From: Acidobacteriota bacterium
Lineage (GTDB): Bacteria; Acidobacteriota; Vicinamibacteria; Fen-336
Direction of reading: 5' to 3'
DNA: 35,867 nt
Assembly (NCBI GenBank): GCA_003222275.1
Contig: QHVJ01000015.1
Coordinates: forward strand, 1 to 35,867
Part shown: piece by piece, positions 13,042 to 20,961 of the stretch
Numbering within the stretch: position 1 is the stretch's first letter
Layout: each line of letters opens with the position of its first letter
The notes under the pieces: model-generated
The model's input: the letters and a program-made list of their open reading frames with translations, nothing else
Databases searched by the model: none
Told to the model about the DNA's origin: nothing
Position numbers and translations under genes: made by a program

Positions 13042-15591
13042 ATGATCGCCAACCGGTTCCCCGGATCGCTGTTTGTCCTCGCGATCGTCGCCCTCGGCGC
13101 CGCCCCGGCCGCCGCACGGGCGGCAGAGCCGGCGCCTTCTGCGCCCGCCCGCGTGAAGGTCGTCGCCGCGCCCCGCTACAAGGCCGGCGCCATCCACAAG
13201 TTCCTGCTCGGACCGACCTACCGTCGCCTCTGGACGACCCCCGTCGAGGTGGAGGTGCTCGACCTGCGCACGTTCCACGGCGGGCTCAAGCCCGTCTCGA
13301 AGGGCGGAGGCAAGCAGACGAAGTCGCTGAAGTTCGAGAGCGCCGACGGCCGCGAGTGGCGGGTGCGCTCGGTGGACAAGAGCGCCGCGCGGGTCCTGCC
13401 GCTCGAGCTGCGGGACAGCTTCGTGGAACAGCTCGCGCAGGACCAGATCAGCGCCGCCAACCCGGCCGGTCCCCTGATCGTGGACGGCCTCAGCGAAGCG
13501 GCCGGCCTTCTCACGCTGCCTCACCGGCTCGTGGTGCTTCCCGACGACCCGCTCCTCGGCAAGTACCGCGAGGAGTTCGCGCACATGCTCGGCCTCATGG
13601 AGGAGGACCCCCGGATCGAAAGCCCGGTTACCCCCGGCTTCGAGGGCTTCACCGAGAAGCACAGCAACACGGTCGAGCTGTGGGAGCACCTCGACGCGCA
13701 TCCGGGAGAACGGGTGGACGCCCGCGCCTTCTTGGAGGCGCGGCTCTTCGACGTGTTCATCGGGGACTTCGACCGTCACGACGATCAGTGGGACTGGCTG
13801 CAGCGGCCCGGCAGTCCGACCTGGGTCCCCTACCCGAAGGACCGCGACCAGGCCTTCGCGAAGTTCGACGGCTTCATCCTGTCCCTCATCCGCCCCGCCG
13901 AGCCCAAGCTGGTGAACTTCGAGAAGCACTACTCGGACATGGTCGGGCTCACGTGGCAGGGACGTATCCTCGACCGCCGGCACCTCACCACGCTGGAATG
14001 GCCGGTGTGGCAGGAGGTCGCCGCCGAGCTGCAGGCCCGCCTCACCGATCCCGTCATCGACGCCGCGGTCAAGCGCATGCCCCCCGAGTACTACCGGATC
14101 GTGGGCCGGCAGATGGCAGCGAAGCTCAAGGCACGGCGGAACCTGCTGCCGGGGGCGGCGCGGAAGTTCTACGAGATCCTGGCGAAGGACTCCGAGGCCA
14201 TCGGCACCGACGAAGCCGACTCGGCCCAGATCCGCCGCGCCGACGATGGGCGGGTCGAGGTCACGCTCGGGGCGGCCGAGAACGTCGCGCCCTACTTCAG
14301 CCGGCGCTACGACCCCCGCGAGACCCAGGAGGTGCGCGTCTACCTCAAGGGCGGCGACGACCGGGCGGTGCGCGGGCCGGACACCGAGCGCCTGTTCGTA
14401 CGGGTGATCGGCGGGGAGGGCAACGACGTCCTCGACGATTCGAGGGGCGGCCACACCCATTTCTACGACTCGGCCGGCGAGAACCGCGTCATCCCCGGAC
14501 CCGGCACGCATTTCAGCGACGAGGCGTACGTGCGGCCGGTGGAGCGCAACGGCGATCCGGCCCGGGACTGGGGCCACATGGACCTCAAGTTCCCGTGGCT
14601 GGCGGCGGGAGCGGACCTCGGTGTCTTCCTCGGCGCGGAGTGGCAGCACACCGCGTACGGCTTCCGCAAGAATCCCTACAAGAACCGGCAGAGCCTTCGC
14701 GCGGGATACTCGACCGCGCTGCGGGGTGCGCGGGCCGAGTACCAGGGTGAGTTCATCAGCACCCACTCGAAGCAGCGCTGGCTCCTCCTCGCCCGCTACT
14801 CCGACGTCGACCTCTTCCGCTTCTACGGCTTCGGCAACGAGACCCTCGACACGGGCACCGACCGCTTCCACCAGGTGCTGATGCACGCGTACACCCTGGC
14901 CCCGGCGTTCCGCTTCGGTCCCGATGCGGTGAACATCGCGGTCGGGCCCGTGGTCCGCTTCACGTCCACGCGGCTCCAGCCGGACCGGCTCATCACGATC
15001 GCCCCGCCCTACGGCGTGGGCGACTTCGGCGAGGTGGGCGCCTCCGCCCGGTTCGTTCTCGACGGGCGGAACCGCACGAACGCTCCCAGCCGCGGCGGGC
15101 GGCTGTGGGCGGCCGGGACCTACTATCCGGCCGTCTGGAGCGTCGACAAGGGCTTTGGCGAGGTCCACGGCGAGGCCTCGACGTATCTTTCCCCTCCCCT
15201 CGTGCTCGACCCGATCCTCGCCCTGCGCGTGGGCGGCAAGCGCGTGTGGGGGCCCTACCCGTTCCAGGAGTCGGCGTTCCTCGGAGGGCTCGAGTCGGTG
15301 CGGGGCTTGCGGCCGGGGCGCTACGCCGGAGACGCCGCCGCCTACGCGAACGCCGAGCTGCGCCTCGCGCTCTTCCGCTTCCGCGCGCTCGTTCCTGCCC
15401 GCTTCGGCATCTTCGGCCTCGCCGACGCCGGCCGCGTGTGGCTCAAAGGCGAGGACTCGACGAAGATCCACACCGGCTTCGGCGGAGGGATCTGGACGGC
15501 CTTCCTGAAGCCCAACAACACGCTGAGCCTGGGCGCGGCCCACAGCGAGGGCCATCTCCGCGTTTACTTCTACGCGGGCTTTGCGTTTTAG
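13042..15591 (+). CDS. Exported kinase-like domain fused to an Omp85-type outer-membrane barrel
   Basis: An 849-residue protein. A signal peptide (about 1-28, LFVLAIVALGAAPAAARA) precedes a roughly 400-residue soluble region, then a beta barrel (about 540-849) ending in FYAGFAF with the lid-loop-like SVRGLRPGRY. The soluble region resembles atypical kinases of the HipA/FAM20/CotH type: a strand ending in K113 (VRSVDK), a helical lobe, then GDFDRHDDQW (241-250), which looks like a catalytic loop with metal ligand, and PYPKDRDQAF (264-272), a DFG-like position. The kinase assignment is inference. I recall similar N-terminal segments in long surface-antigen proteins of Bacteroidetes. No POTRA domain is evident. 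ATG 13042 is preferred to GTG 13003 because the n-region is then short and basic. Neither start has a clear ribosome site. The 960-residue track start is an extension. Confidence 0.75.
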   Translation: MIANRFPGSLFVLAIVALGAAPAAARAAEPAPSAPARVKVVAAPRYKAGAIHKFLLGPTYRRLWTTPVEVEVLDLRTFHGGLKPVSKGGGKQTKSLKFESADGREWRVRSVDKSAARVLPLELRDSFVEQLAQDQISAANPAGPLIVDGLSEAAGLLTLPHRLVVLPDDPLLGKYREEFAHMLGLMEEDPRIESPVTPGFEGFTEKHSNTVELWEHLDAHPGERVDARAFLEARLFDVFIGDFDRHDDQWDWLQRPGSPTWVPYPKDRDQAFAKFDGFILSLIRPAEPKLVNFEKHYSDMVGLTWQGRILDRRHLTTLEWPVWQEVAAELQARLTDPVIDAAVKRMPPEYYRIVGRQMAAKLKARRNLLPGAARKFYEILAKDSEAIGTDEADSAQIRRADDGRVEVTLGAAENVAPYFSRRYDPRETQEVRVYLKGGDDRAVRGPDTERLFVRVIGGEGNDVLDDSRGGHTHFYDSAGENRVIPGPGTHFSDEAYVRPVERNGDPARDWGHMDLKFPWLAAGADLGVFLGAEWQHTAYGFRKNPYKNRQSLRAGYSTALRGARAEYQGEFISTHSKQRWLLLARYSDVDLFRFYGFGNETLDTGTDRFHQVLMHAYTLAPAFRFGPDAVNIAVGPVVRFTSTRLQPDRLITIAPPYGVGDFGEVGASARFVLDGRNRTNAPSRGGRLWAAGTYYPAVWSVDKGFGEVHGEASTYLSPPLVLDPILALRVGGKRVWGPYPFQESAFLGGLESVRGLRPGRYAGDAAAYANAELRLALFRFRALVPARFGIFGLADAGRVWLKGEDSTKIHTGFGGGIWTAFLKPNNTLSLGAAHSEGHLRVYFYAGFAF

Positions 15592-15600
15592 AAACGAACG

Positions 15601-15659
15601 TTCAACGCGGAGGGCACGGAGAACGACAAGGAGGTTTCCTCCGCGTTCTCCGCGTTGAA
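15601..15659 (+). repeat. Intergenic inverted repeat of CGCGGAG units
   Basis: TTCAACGCGGAG (15601-15612) pairs perfectly with CTCCGCGTTGAA (15648-15659). Inner GGAG/CTCC units add partial pairing around a roughly 12-nt loop. The unit style (9-nt period, xxCGCRGAG) is the same as in the larger element at 3489-3662. It fills the 80-bp gap between the barrel gene and pssA. It could attenuate or terminate read-through into pssA. Confidence 0.7.
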
Positions 15660-15671
15660 GAGCGCGCGGCA

Positions 15672-16283
15672 ATGAAGCATTTCTCGATGATCCGCGATTT
15701 TCATCTCGCGGATCTGTTCACGCTCGCCAACGGCGGCAGCGGGACCGCGGCCTTGTTCCTGGCCATGGACCACGTACGCGAGGCCCGAGTGGGCAAGCTC
15801 TACGCCGCGGGAGCATTCGTGGCCGCCGCCCTGGTCTTCGACGTGATGGACGGGCGCATCGCGCGGTGGCGCCACCGCGCCTCGCCGCTGGGCCGCGAGC
15901 TGGACTCGCTCGCGGACGTGATCAGCTTCGGCGTCGCTCCCGCCGGCCTCGCCTTCGCCGCGGGCATGACGGGACTCTGGGATGCTCTCGGCCTGATCTA
16001 CTTCGTGGCCTGCGGCATCAGCCGCCTCGCGCGCTACAACGTCACCGCGGAAGCCATGTCCGCGGAGACGGGCAAGGTCACGTATTTCGAAGGGACGCCC
16101 ATCCCCACGAGCGTCCTCCTCGTCGTCCTCCTCATGGCCCTCGCGCGCGCCGGGCGCATCGGCGATTCGATGCTCGGAGGCGTGTGGGGCGTCGGGGGCT
16201 TCGACCTCCATCCGGTGGCGCTGCTCTTCGTCCTGTCGGGCTCGTTGATGATCTCGAAGACGCTGAAGATCCCCAAGCCCTAG
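15672..16283 (+). CDS. pssA: CDP-diacylglycerol-serine O-phosphatidyltransferase (PssA-type)
   Basis: A 203-residue membrane enzyme of the CDP-alcohol phosphatidyltransferase family. The full catalytic signature DGxxARx8Gx3Dx3D is present (DGRIARWRHRASPLGRELDSLAD), followed by ISFGVAPA, the stretch typical of bacterial type II phosphatidylserine synthases. About six hydrophobic segments are visible. It would make phosphatidylserine from CDP-diacylglycerol and serine in the inner membrane, the precursor of phosphatidylethanolamine. No psd gene is adjacent, although the two often pair. The ATG at 15672 lies 12 nt after the inverted repeat without a convincing ribosome site. The 392-residue track ORF is an upstream extension through the barrel gene. 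Confidence 0.9.
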   Translation: MKHFSMIRDFHLADLFTLANGGSGTAALFLAMDHVREARVGKLYAAGAFVAAALVFDVMDGRIARWRHRASPLGRELDSLADVISFGVAPAGLAFAAGMTGLWDALGLIYFVACGISRLARYNVTAEAMSAETGKVTYFEGTPIPTSVLLVVLLMALARAGRIGDSMLGGVWGVGGFDLHPVALLFVLSGSLMISKTLKIPKP

Positions 16284-16311
16284 TAACATTGAGTTCGGAG
16301 GCCGCCCGCCG

Positions 16312-18993
16312 ATGGGCTTGAAGGAATACCACCGCAAGCGCGACTTCGGGATCACTCCGGAGCCACGGGGCAAGGAGAAGAAGAAGCCAGGCCGCTCGTT
16401 CGTCATCCAGAAGCACGCGGCCACGCGGCTCCATTACGACTTCCGCCTCGAGATGGAGGGCGTGCTGAAGAGCTGGGCGGTGCCGAAGGGGCCGAGCCTC
16501 GACCCGAAGGACAAGCGCCTGGCGATGATGACCGAGGACCACCCGGTCGAGTACGGCGGTTTCGAGGGGATCATTCCCAAGGGCCAGTACGGCGGCGGCA
16601 CCGTCCTGCTCTGGGACCGCGGGACGTGGGAGCCCATCGAGGATCCCCACGCCGGATTGCGCAAGGGTAACCTGAAGTTCCGGCTGAACGGCGAGAAGCT
16701 CACGGGCGGCTTCGCCCTCGTGAAGATCAAGGGCCGCGATCCCAGGGACTCCGAGAAGACCTGGCTCCTCATCAAGGAGAAGGACGAGTTCGTGCGTCCG
16801 GGATACGACATCACCGAAGCGCGGCCGGAGAGCGTTACGACCGGGCGCACGCTGGAACAGATCGCTGCCGACCGGGACCGCATCTGGGACTCGGGCGTGG
16901 GCGAGGTGAAGGTCGAGAAGACGTCAAAGAAGACGGCGGCGCGCCCACGGCCGAAGCCTCCCGCGAAAGCCCGGCCGGCGGCCCGCGTGGACCCTTCGTC
17001 CCTGGCCGGCGCGCGCAAGGCTCCCCTGCCCGCCTCGCCGCAGGCGCAGCTCGCGACGGCGGTCACCGACCCGCCCAAGGGCGACGAGTGGCTGCACGAG
17101 ATGAAGTTCGACGGCTACCGCATCTTGAGCCGCCTCGAGAAGGGCCGGGTGAGGCTCGTGAGCCGCAATGGCAAGGACTGGACCGATCGCTTCACCCTGC
17201 TGACGGACGCGATCGCGGGTCTCGGCACCGAGCGGGCGGTGATCGACGGCGAGGTCGCGGTCCTGCTCCCGGGCGGCAACACGAGCTTCCAGGCCCTCCA
17301 GAACTTCATGAGCGGGGCCGGGGCCGGGCAGCTCGTCTACTACGTGTTCGATCTCCTCTACCTCGACGGCTACGACCTCTCCGGCGTCGTCCTCGAGAAA
17401 CGCAAGGGGACGCTACAGCAGCTCGTCACCGGCGTGAGCGGCGGCAAGATCCGATACAGCGACCACGTCGTCGGCCAGGGCGAGAAGGTCTTCGAGAACG
17501 CGTGCCGCATGGGAATGGAAGGGATCGTCTCCAAGCGCCGGGACATGCCCTATACCCCCGGGCGGACACGCGGCTGGCTGAAGGTCAAGTGCCACCTCGA
17601 GCAGGAGGTCGTGATCGGCGGCTTCACCGATCCCGAGGGTACCCGGGTGGGGCTGGGCGCTCTCCTCGTCGGCGTCTACGACGGCAACGGCCGTCTCGTC
17701 TACGCGGGGAAGGTCGGGACCGGGTACACGGAGAAGGTGCTCCAGGACCTGCGGCGCAAGCTGGAGGCACGGGAGCAGAAGACCTCGCCGTTCACGGCCG
17801 GGACCGGGCTGCCCCGCAACGCACACTGGGTGAAGCCGGAGCTGGTGACGGAGGTGGCGTTCACCGAATGGACGAGCGAGGGTCACCTGCGCCACCCGAC
17901 GTTCCGCGGCTTGCGCGAGGACAAGCCGGCGGCGCAGGTCGTCCGCGAGAACCCGGAGCCGACGGCGCAGGCGGAGGCGGAAGCCGAGGAGGAGATGGCC
18001 ACCCCGCGTCGTCCGCGGCGCGCGCCCGACAAGAAATCCGGCGCCGCCAAGGCCACCGTCGCCCGGCGTCAAGCCCAGGCGGAGCCCAAGAAGGCCAAGG
18101 CGGACGTGGTGGTGGCCGGCGTGCCCATCACCAATCCCGACCGCATCGTCTACCCCGGGCAGGGCCTCACCAAGCGCGACATCGCCCTCTATTACGAGTC
18201 GATCGCGGGCCACATCCTGCCCCACCTCGAAGGCCGTCCCACGACGCTGGTGCGCTGCCCGGAGGGAATGGGCAAGCCGTGCTTCTACCAGAAACACATC
18301 GGCTATTGGGCGCCGGATACGCTACGCCGCGTGCGCATCCAGGAAAAGAAGAAGGTGGGCGAGTACCTCGTGGTGGATGATCTGCCCGGCCTCATCGGTC
18401 TCGCGCAGATGGGGATCCTCGAGATCCACACGTGGAATTCCACCGTGGAGCGCCTCGAGGAGCCCGACCGCGTGGTCTTCGACCTGGACCCCGACGCCGC
18501 CGTGGGCTGGCCCGCGGTCGTGAAGACGGCCGAGCGCATCCGCGAGCTGCTCGACGGCCTGGGCCTGGCCGCCTACGTGAAGACGACCGGGGGCAAGGGC
18601 CTGCACGTCGTCACCCCGTTGCGCCCCGACGCCGGCTGGGACCAGTGCGCGGAGTTCTCGCATGTCGTCGCGGAGACGATCGCCCGCCGGCACCCGGAGG
18701 AGTACCTCACCGAGGCGTCGAAGGCCGCGCGCAAAGGCAAGATCTTCATCGACTGGCTGCGCAACGTCCGCGGCGCGACCTCGATCGCCGCCTACTCGAC
18801 CCGGGCGCGCCCCGGCGCCCCGGTCTCCGTCCCCGTGACCTGGGAGGAGCTGGCGCGCACGCGGCCGGACGGTTACACCGTGCAGACGCTGTCCGCCCGA
18901 TTGGCCTCGCTCGAGCAGGATCCCTGGGCGGGGTACGACCAGGCCGGCCAGCCGCTCAGCTCCGCGCTGCGACAGGCCGGCAGCCTGCGCTAG
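16312..18993 (+). CDS. ligD: ATP-dependent DNA ligase D (PE-LIG-POL)
   Basis: An 893-residue non-homologous end-joining enzyme with all three modules. The N-terminal 3'-phosphoesterase (about 1-190) has KHAATRLHYDFRLE, including H35, H41, D43 and R45. The ligase (about 235-550) has nucleotidyl-transfer lysine K265 in MKFDGYRI and downstream ligase motifs such as EGIVSKRRDMPY. An acidic/basic low-complexity linker (about 560-600) leads to the polymerase/primase domain (about 605-880), with metal ligands D724 and D726 (FDLDPD) and TTGGKGLHVV. The order matches Pseudomonas LigD rather than the mycobacterial POL-PE-LIG arrangement. Family knowledge says it acts with Ku, but no ku gene lies in this window. 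CGGAGG precedes the ATG. It ends 4 nt from the convergent yjbQ gene. Confidence 0.97.
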   Translation: MGLKEYHRKRDFGITPEPRGKEKKKPGRSFVIQKHAATRLHYDFRLEMEGVLKSWAVPKGPSLDPKDKRLAMMTEDHPVEYGGFEGIIPKGQYGGGTVLLWDRGTWEPIEDPHAGLRKGNLKFRLNGEKLTGGFALVKIKGRDPRDSEKTWLLIKEKDEFVRPGYDITEARPESVTTGRTLEQIAADRDRIWDSGVGEVKVEKTSKKTAARPRPKPPAKARPAARVDPSSLAGARKAPLPASPQAQLATAVTDPPKGDEWLHEMKFDGYRILSRLEKGRVRLVSRNGKDWTDRFTLLTDAIAGLGTERAVIDGEVAVLLPGGNTSFQALQNFMSGAGAGQLVYYVFDLLYLDGYDLSGVVLEKRKGTLQQLVTGVSGGKIRYSDHVVGQGEKVFENACRMGMEGIVSKRRDMPYTPGRTRGWLKVKCHLEQEVVIGGFTDPEGTRVGLGALLVGVYDGNGRLVYAGKVGTGYTEKVLQDLRRKLEAREQKTSPFTAGTGLPRNAHWVKPELVTEVAFTEWTSEGHLRHPTFRGLREDKPAAQVVRENPEPTAQAEAEAEEEMATPRRPRRAPDKKSGAAKATVARRQAQAEPKKAKADVVVAGVPITNPDRIVYPGQGLTKRDIALYYESIAGHILPHLEGRPTTLVRCPEGMGKPCFYQKHIGYWAPDTLRRVRIQEKKKVGEYLVVDDLPGLIGLAQMGILEIHTWNSTVERLEEPDRVVFDLDPDAAVGWPAVVKTAERIRELLDGLGLAAYVKTTGGKGLHVVTPLRPDAGWDQCAEFSHVVAETIARRHPEEYLTEASKAARKGKIFIDWLRNVRGATSIAAYSTRARPGAPVSVPVTWEELARTRPDGYTVQTLSARLASLEQDPWAGYDQAGQPLSSALRQAGSLR

Positions 18994-18997
18994 CGCC

Positions 18998-19414
18998 TCA
19001 CTCGCCCATGACGTGGACCACCACCTCGCGGCGGTGGCGGCCGTCCCGATGCTCCCAGACGTAAACGCCCTGCCACGTGCCGAGGACCAGCTCGCCCTCC
19101 CGCACCGGCACCTGCTCGGAGGTACGGGTGAGGGCCGCCTTCACGTGGGAGGACATGTCGTCGTCGCCCTCGGCCACGTGGGTGAAGAGCGGATCGCCGT
19201 CGGGGACGAGGCGGCTCAGGAACGCCTCGAGGTCGCGCTGTACGGCCGGATCGGCGTTCTCCTGGATGAGGAGGCTGGCCGAGGTGTGCCGGATGAAGAT
19301 CGTGCACAGGCCCTCGCGAATGCCCGAGCCGCGGAGGACGCCCCGCACGCCGCCGGTGATCTCGGTCAGGCCCCGCCGGGTCGACACGCTGAGCGTCTCG
19401 CTGCGCTGCTGCAT
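18998..19414 (-). CDS. yjbQ: YjbQ / UPF0047 family protein
   Basis: A 138-residue UPF0047 protein with the family's conserved blocks: GLCTIFIRHTSASLLIQENAD (the HTSA block plus the ENAD loop), a His/Asp-rich HVAEGDDDMSSHVKAAL, and GTWQGVYVWEHR near the C-terminus. Members form small trimers, and the His residues and D/E loop probably bind a metal. Some show weak thiamin-phosphate synthase activity, so the true role is unsettled. The length is normal for the family. It is divergent from a lipoprotein gene, with a shared palindromic -10-like TAGTCTA between them. Confidence 0.92.
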   Translation of the reverse strand: MQQRSETLSVSTRRGLTEITGGVRGVLRGSGIREGLCTIFIRHTSASLLIQENADPAVQRDLEAFLSRLVPDGDPLFTHVAEGDDDMSSHVKAALTRTSEQVPVREGELVLGTWQGVYVWEHRDGRHRREVVVHVMGE

Positions 19415-19443
19415 TTGATCCGCGGCCCTCTTGGCATTAGTCT
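19415..19443 (+). promoter_or_regulatory. Putative promoter of the lipoprotein A gene
   Basis: TTGATC (19415-19420) and TAGTCT (19438-19443) are 17 nt apart. The predicted start near 19450 gives a leader of about 25 nt with GGAGG. The -10 with its next base is the palindrome TAGTCTA/TAGACTA, so it could serve the divergent yjbQ gene too, although no -35 is clear on that strand. Confidence 0.45.
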
Positions 19444-19474
19444 AGGCGTTTCGTTGGGACGGGATGGAGGCGCG

Positions 19475-20350
19475 ATGATGTTACGGAGGGCGACTCGGGT
19501 GGCGGCGGTCGTCGCGCTGGCGGCCGTCGCGGGTTGTGGAGGCGGATCGTCGCCGACCGTGCCCCCGGCCACCACCCCCACTCCCGCGCCGACCCCCACG
19601 CCCGTGCCGAGCGCCACCCCGACGCCTTCGGCCACGTCATGCCGCTATGGCATGGGGGTCCTCGACGCTTCGTGCGTGCGCCAGAGCCCGACCTTCCTCG
19701 ACGACGTGGACGGCGCCATCAACCTGCTCGGCCAGCAACATCCGGAGCTGTTCAACTTCAACGATACCGCCGGCGCGGGCGGGTGGCGCGTCCTCGACGC
19801 CGACCGCTACTACTCGGGGGTCATCGCCAACCTCCAGGCCAAGGACTACTGCGCGGGGTTCGACCTGCAGAACCTGCAGGTGAAGAACAGCAACACGTTC
19901 AGCGAGGACTACGACATCCTGCTCTCCTCCGGCTTCGTCCGCCGCGGCGCCGTCTCCTATCGCCAGACCTGCTCGCCCGCCAACTTCCCGCTCGATCCCA
20001 AGGACCTCATCGACAGCGTGCGCGTGGCCTTCTTCGGCTTCCGGTGCCCCGACGACGTCGCCGTGCCGAACAACGGCGGGAATCGCCTGCCCGTCGGCTG
20101 CACCGGCAACGTCACCGCGACCCCGAAAAACAAGAACAACCAGGACGTGGATCCGCGGATCCACGGCAGCCAGATCGCGTGGACCTTCGAGCTGGAGAGC
20201 GGCAAGCCAGCGGAGCTGATCAACTACCCCGACCAACCCTTCAACAAGAGTGTCGTCGGCCTCGCCCTCGGCAACTTCACGCTCTGCGCGATCGTGAAGG
20301 AGGTGCAGGGCTGCCTGCACGGCGAGGTGGTGGCCCCCAGCTCGCGCTAG
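19475..20350 (+). CDS. Lipoprotein A: RVLDxxRY-family domain plus C-terminal Ig-like domain
   Basis: A 291-residue predicted lipoprotein. The signal ends in AVAGC (C21), followed by a Pro/Thr tether (TPTPAPTPTPVP). The first domain (about 50-165) shares a clear pattern with the lipoprotein at 22739-23242: HPELF, RVLDADRY, VKNSNTFSEDYDI, and a Cys pattern ending in TCSPANF. The second domain (about 166-291) has a GFRCPDD...GCTGNVTATPK pattern and paired Cys (C-x-I-V...GCLH), resembling a bacterial Ig-like beta domain. Function is unknown. GGAGG precedes tandem ATG codons (19475, 19478); either may be used. The 445-residue track ORF is an antisense extension through yjbQ. Its stop shares CTAG with the convergent ybaK gene. 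Confidence 0.75.
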   Translation: MMLRRATRVAAVVALAAVAGCGGGSSPTVPPATTPTPAPTPTPVPSATPTPSATSCRYGMGVLDASCVRQSPTFLDDVDGAINLLGQQHPELFNFNDTAGAGGWRVLDADRYYSGVIANLQAKDYCAGFDLQNLQVKNSNTFSEDYDILLSSGFVRRGAVSYRQTCSPANFPLDPKDLIDSVRVAFFGFRCPDDVAVPNNGGNRLPVGCTGNVTATPKNKNNQDVDPRIHGSQIAWTFELESGKPAELINYPDQPFNKSVVGLALGNFTLCAIVKEVQGCLHGEVVAPSSR

Positions 20351-20838
20351 GGCTTCGGTCGGGCCAGGCCCGGCACTACCTTCACCGCGGGAAGCCGCTT
20401 CAGCGCCGCGGGCGCGACCTTGATCTTCGAGGATCGGCCTCCGCCGCCGAGGATGACCCATTCCGGCGCCATCACCGCCTCGTCCACGTAGACCGGAAGG
20501 CCTTCGGGCACGCCGAAGGGCGTCACCCCGCCGACGAGCATCCCCGTCACCGCCACCGTCTCCTCGGCCGAGGCGAAGGAGAGCCGCGAGACGCCGAGGA
20601 GGCCACGCACGGCGTGGTTGACGTCGAGGGACGTCGTGGCCAGGACGACGCACACGGCGTAGATCCTCGGCTCCTTCTTCGAGGCGACGAGGATCGTGTT
20701 GGCGGAGCGCTCGGGAGGAATGCCGTAGCGGGCGCAGAAGGCGGCGGTGTCCGCGGCGGCGGGGTCGCACTCGAGCCGCTCGTACTCGATCCCCAGCCGG
20801 GTGAGCGCGGCGACCACGGCCGCCTCCGGGTCAATCAT
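20347..20838 (-). CDS. ybaK: YbaK/EbsC-family aminoacyl-tRNA deacylase
   Basis: A 163-residue single-domain protein of the YbaK/ProX editing family. Visible blocks are RLGIEYERLECDP at the N-terminus, ILVASKKEPRIYAVCVVLAT, LSFASAEETVAVTGMLVGGVTPFG (the conserved G-GV-PFG block around the active site) and PVYVDEAVMAPEWVILGGGGRSSKIKV at the end. Family members hydrolyse mis-charged tRNA, such as Cys- or Ala-tRNA(Pro), in trans. The specificity here is unknown. ATG 20838 is chosen over the track start because GAGGGGGGG lies just upstream and the N-terminus then aligns with family starts. No linked proS is seen. Confidence 0.85.
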   Translation of the reverse strand: MIDPEAAVVAALTRLGIEYERLECDPAAADTAAFCARYGIPPERSANTILVASKKEPRIYAVCVVLATTSLDVNHAVRGLLGVSRLSFASAEETVAVTGMLVGGVTPFGVPEGLPVYVDEAVMAPEWVILGGGGRSSKIKVAPAALKRLPAVKVVPGLARPKP

Positions 20839-20961
20839 CGACCCCCCCTCGAATGTTCGGCGCGCGCAGCGTAGCATTTCCTCTGTCGCCGGCGACGGAT
20901 TCACTCCGAAGTCCGGCGCTCGATGGAGACCGATGCGGGGCGGAGCGCGCCGCATTCACGA

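Noticed and set aside
12523-15672. Upstream extension of the 1536-codon amidase ORF
   Set aside because: It runs antisense through the barrel-fusion gene. Amidase homology only begins near 12522, where a GTG and a 4-nt overlap offer a start.
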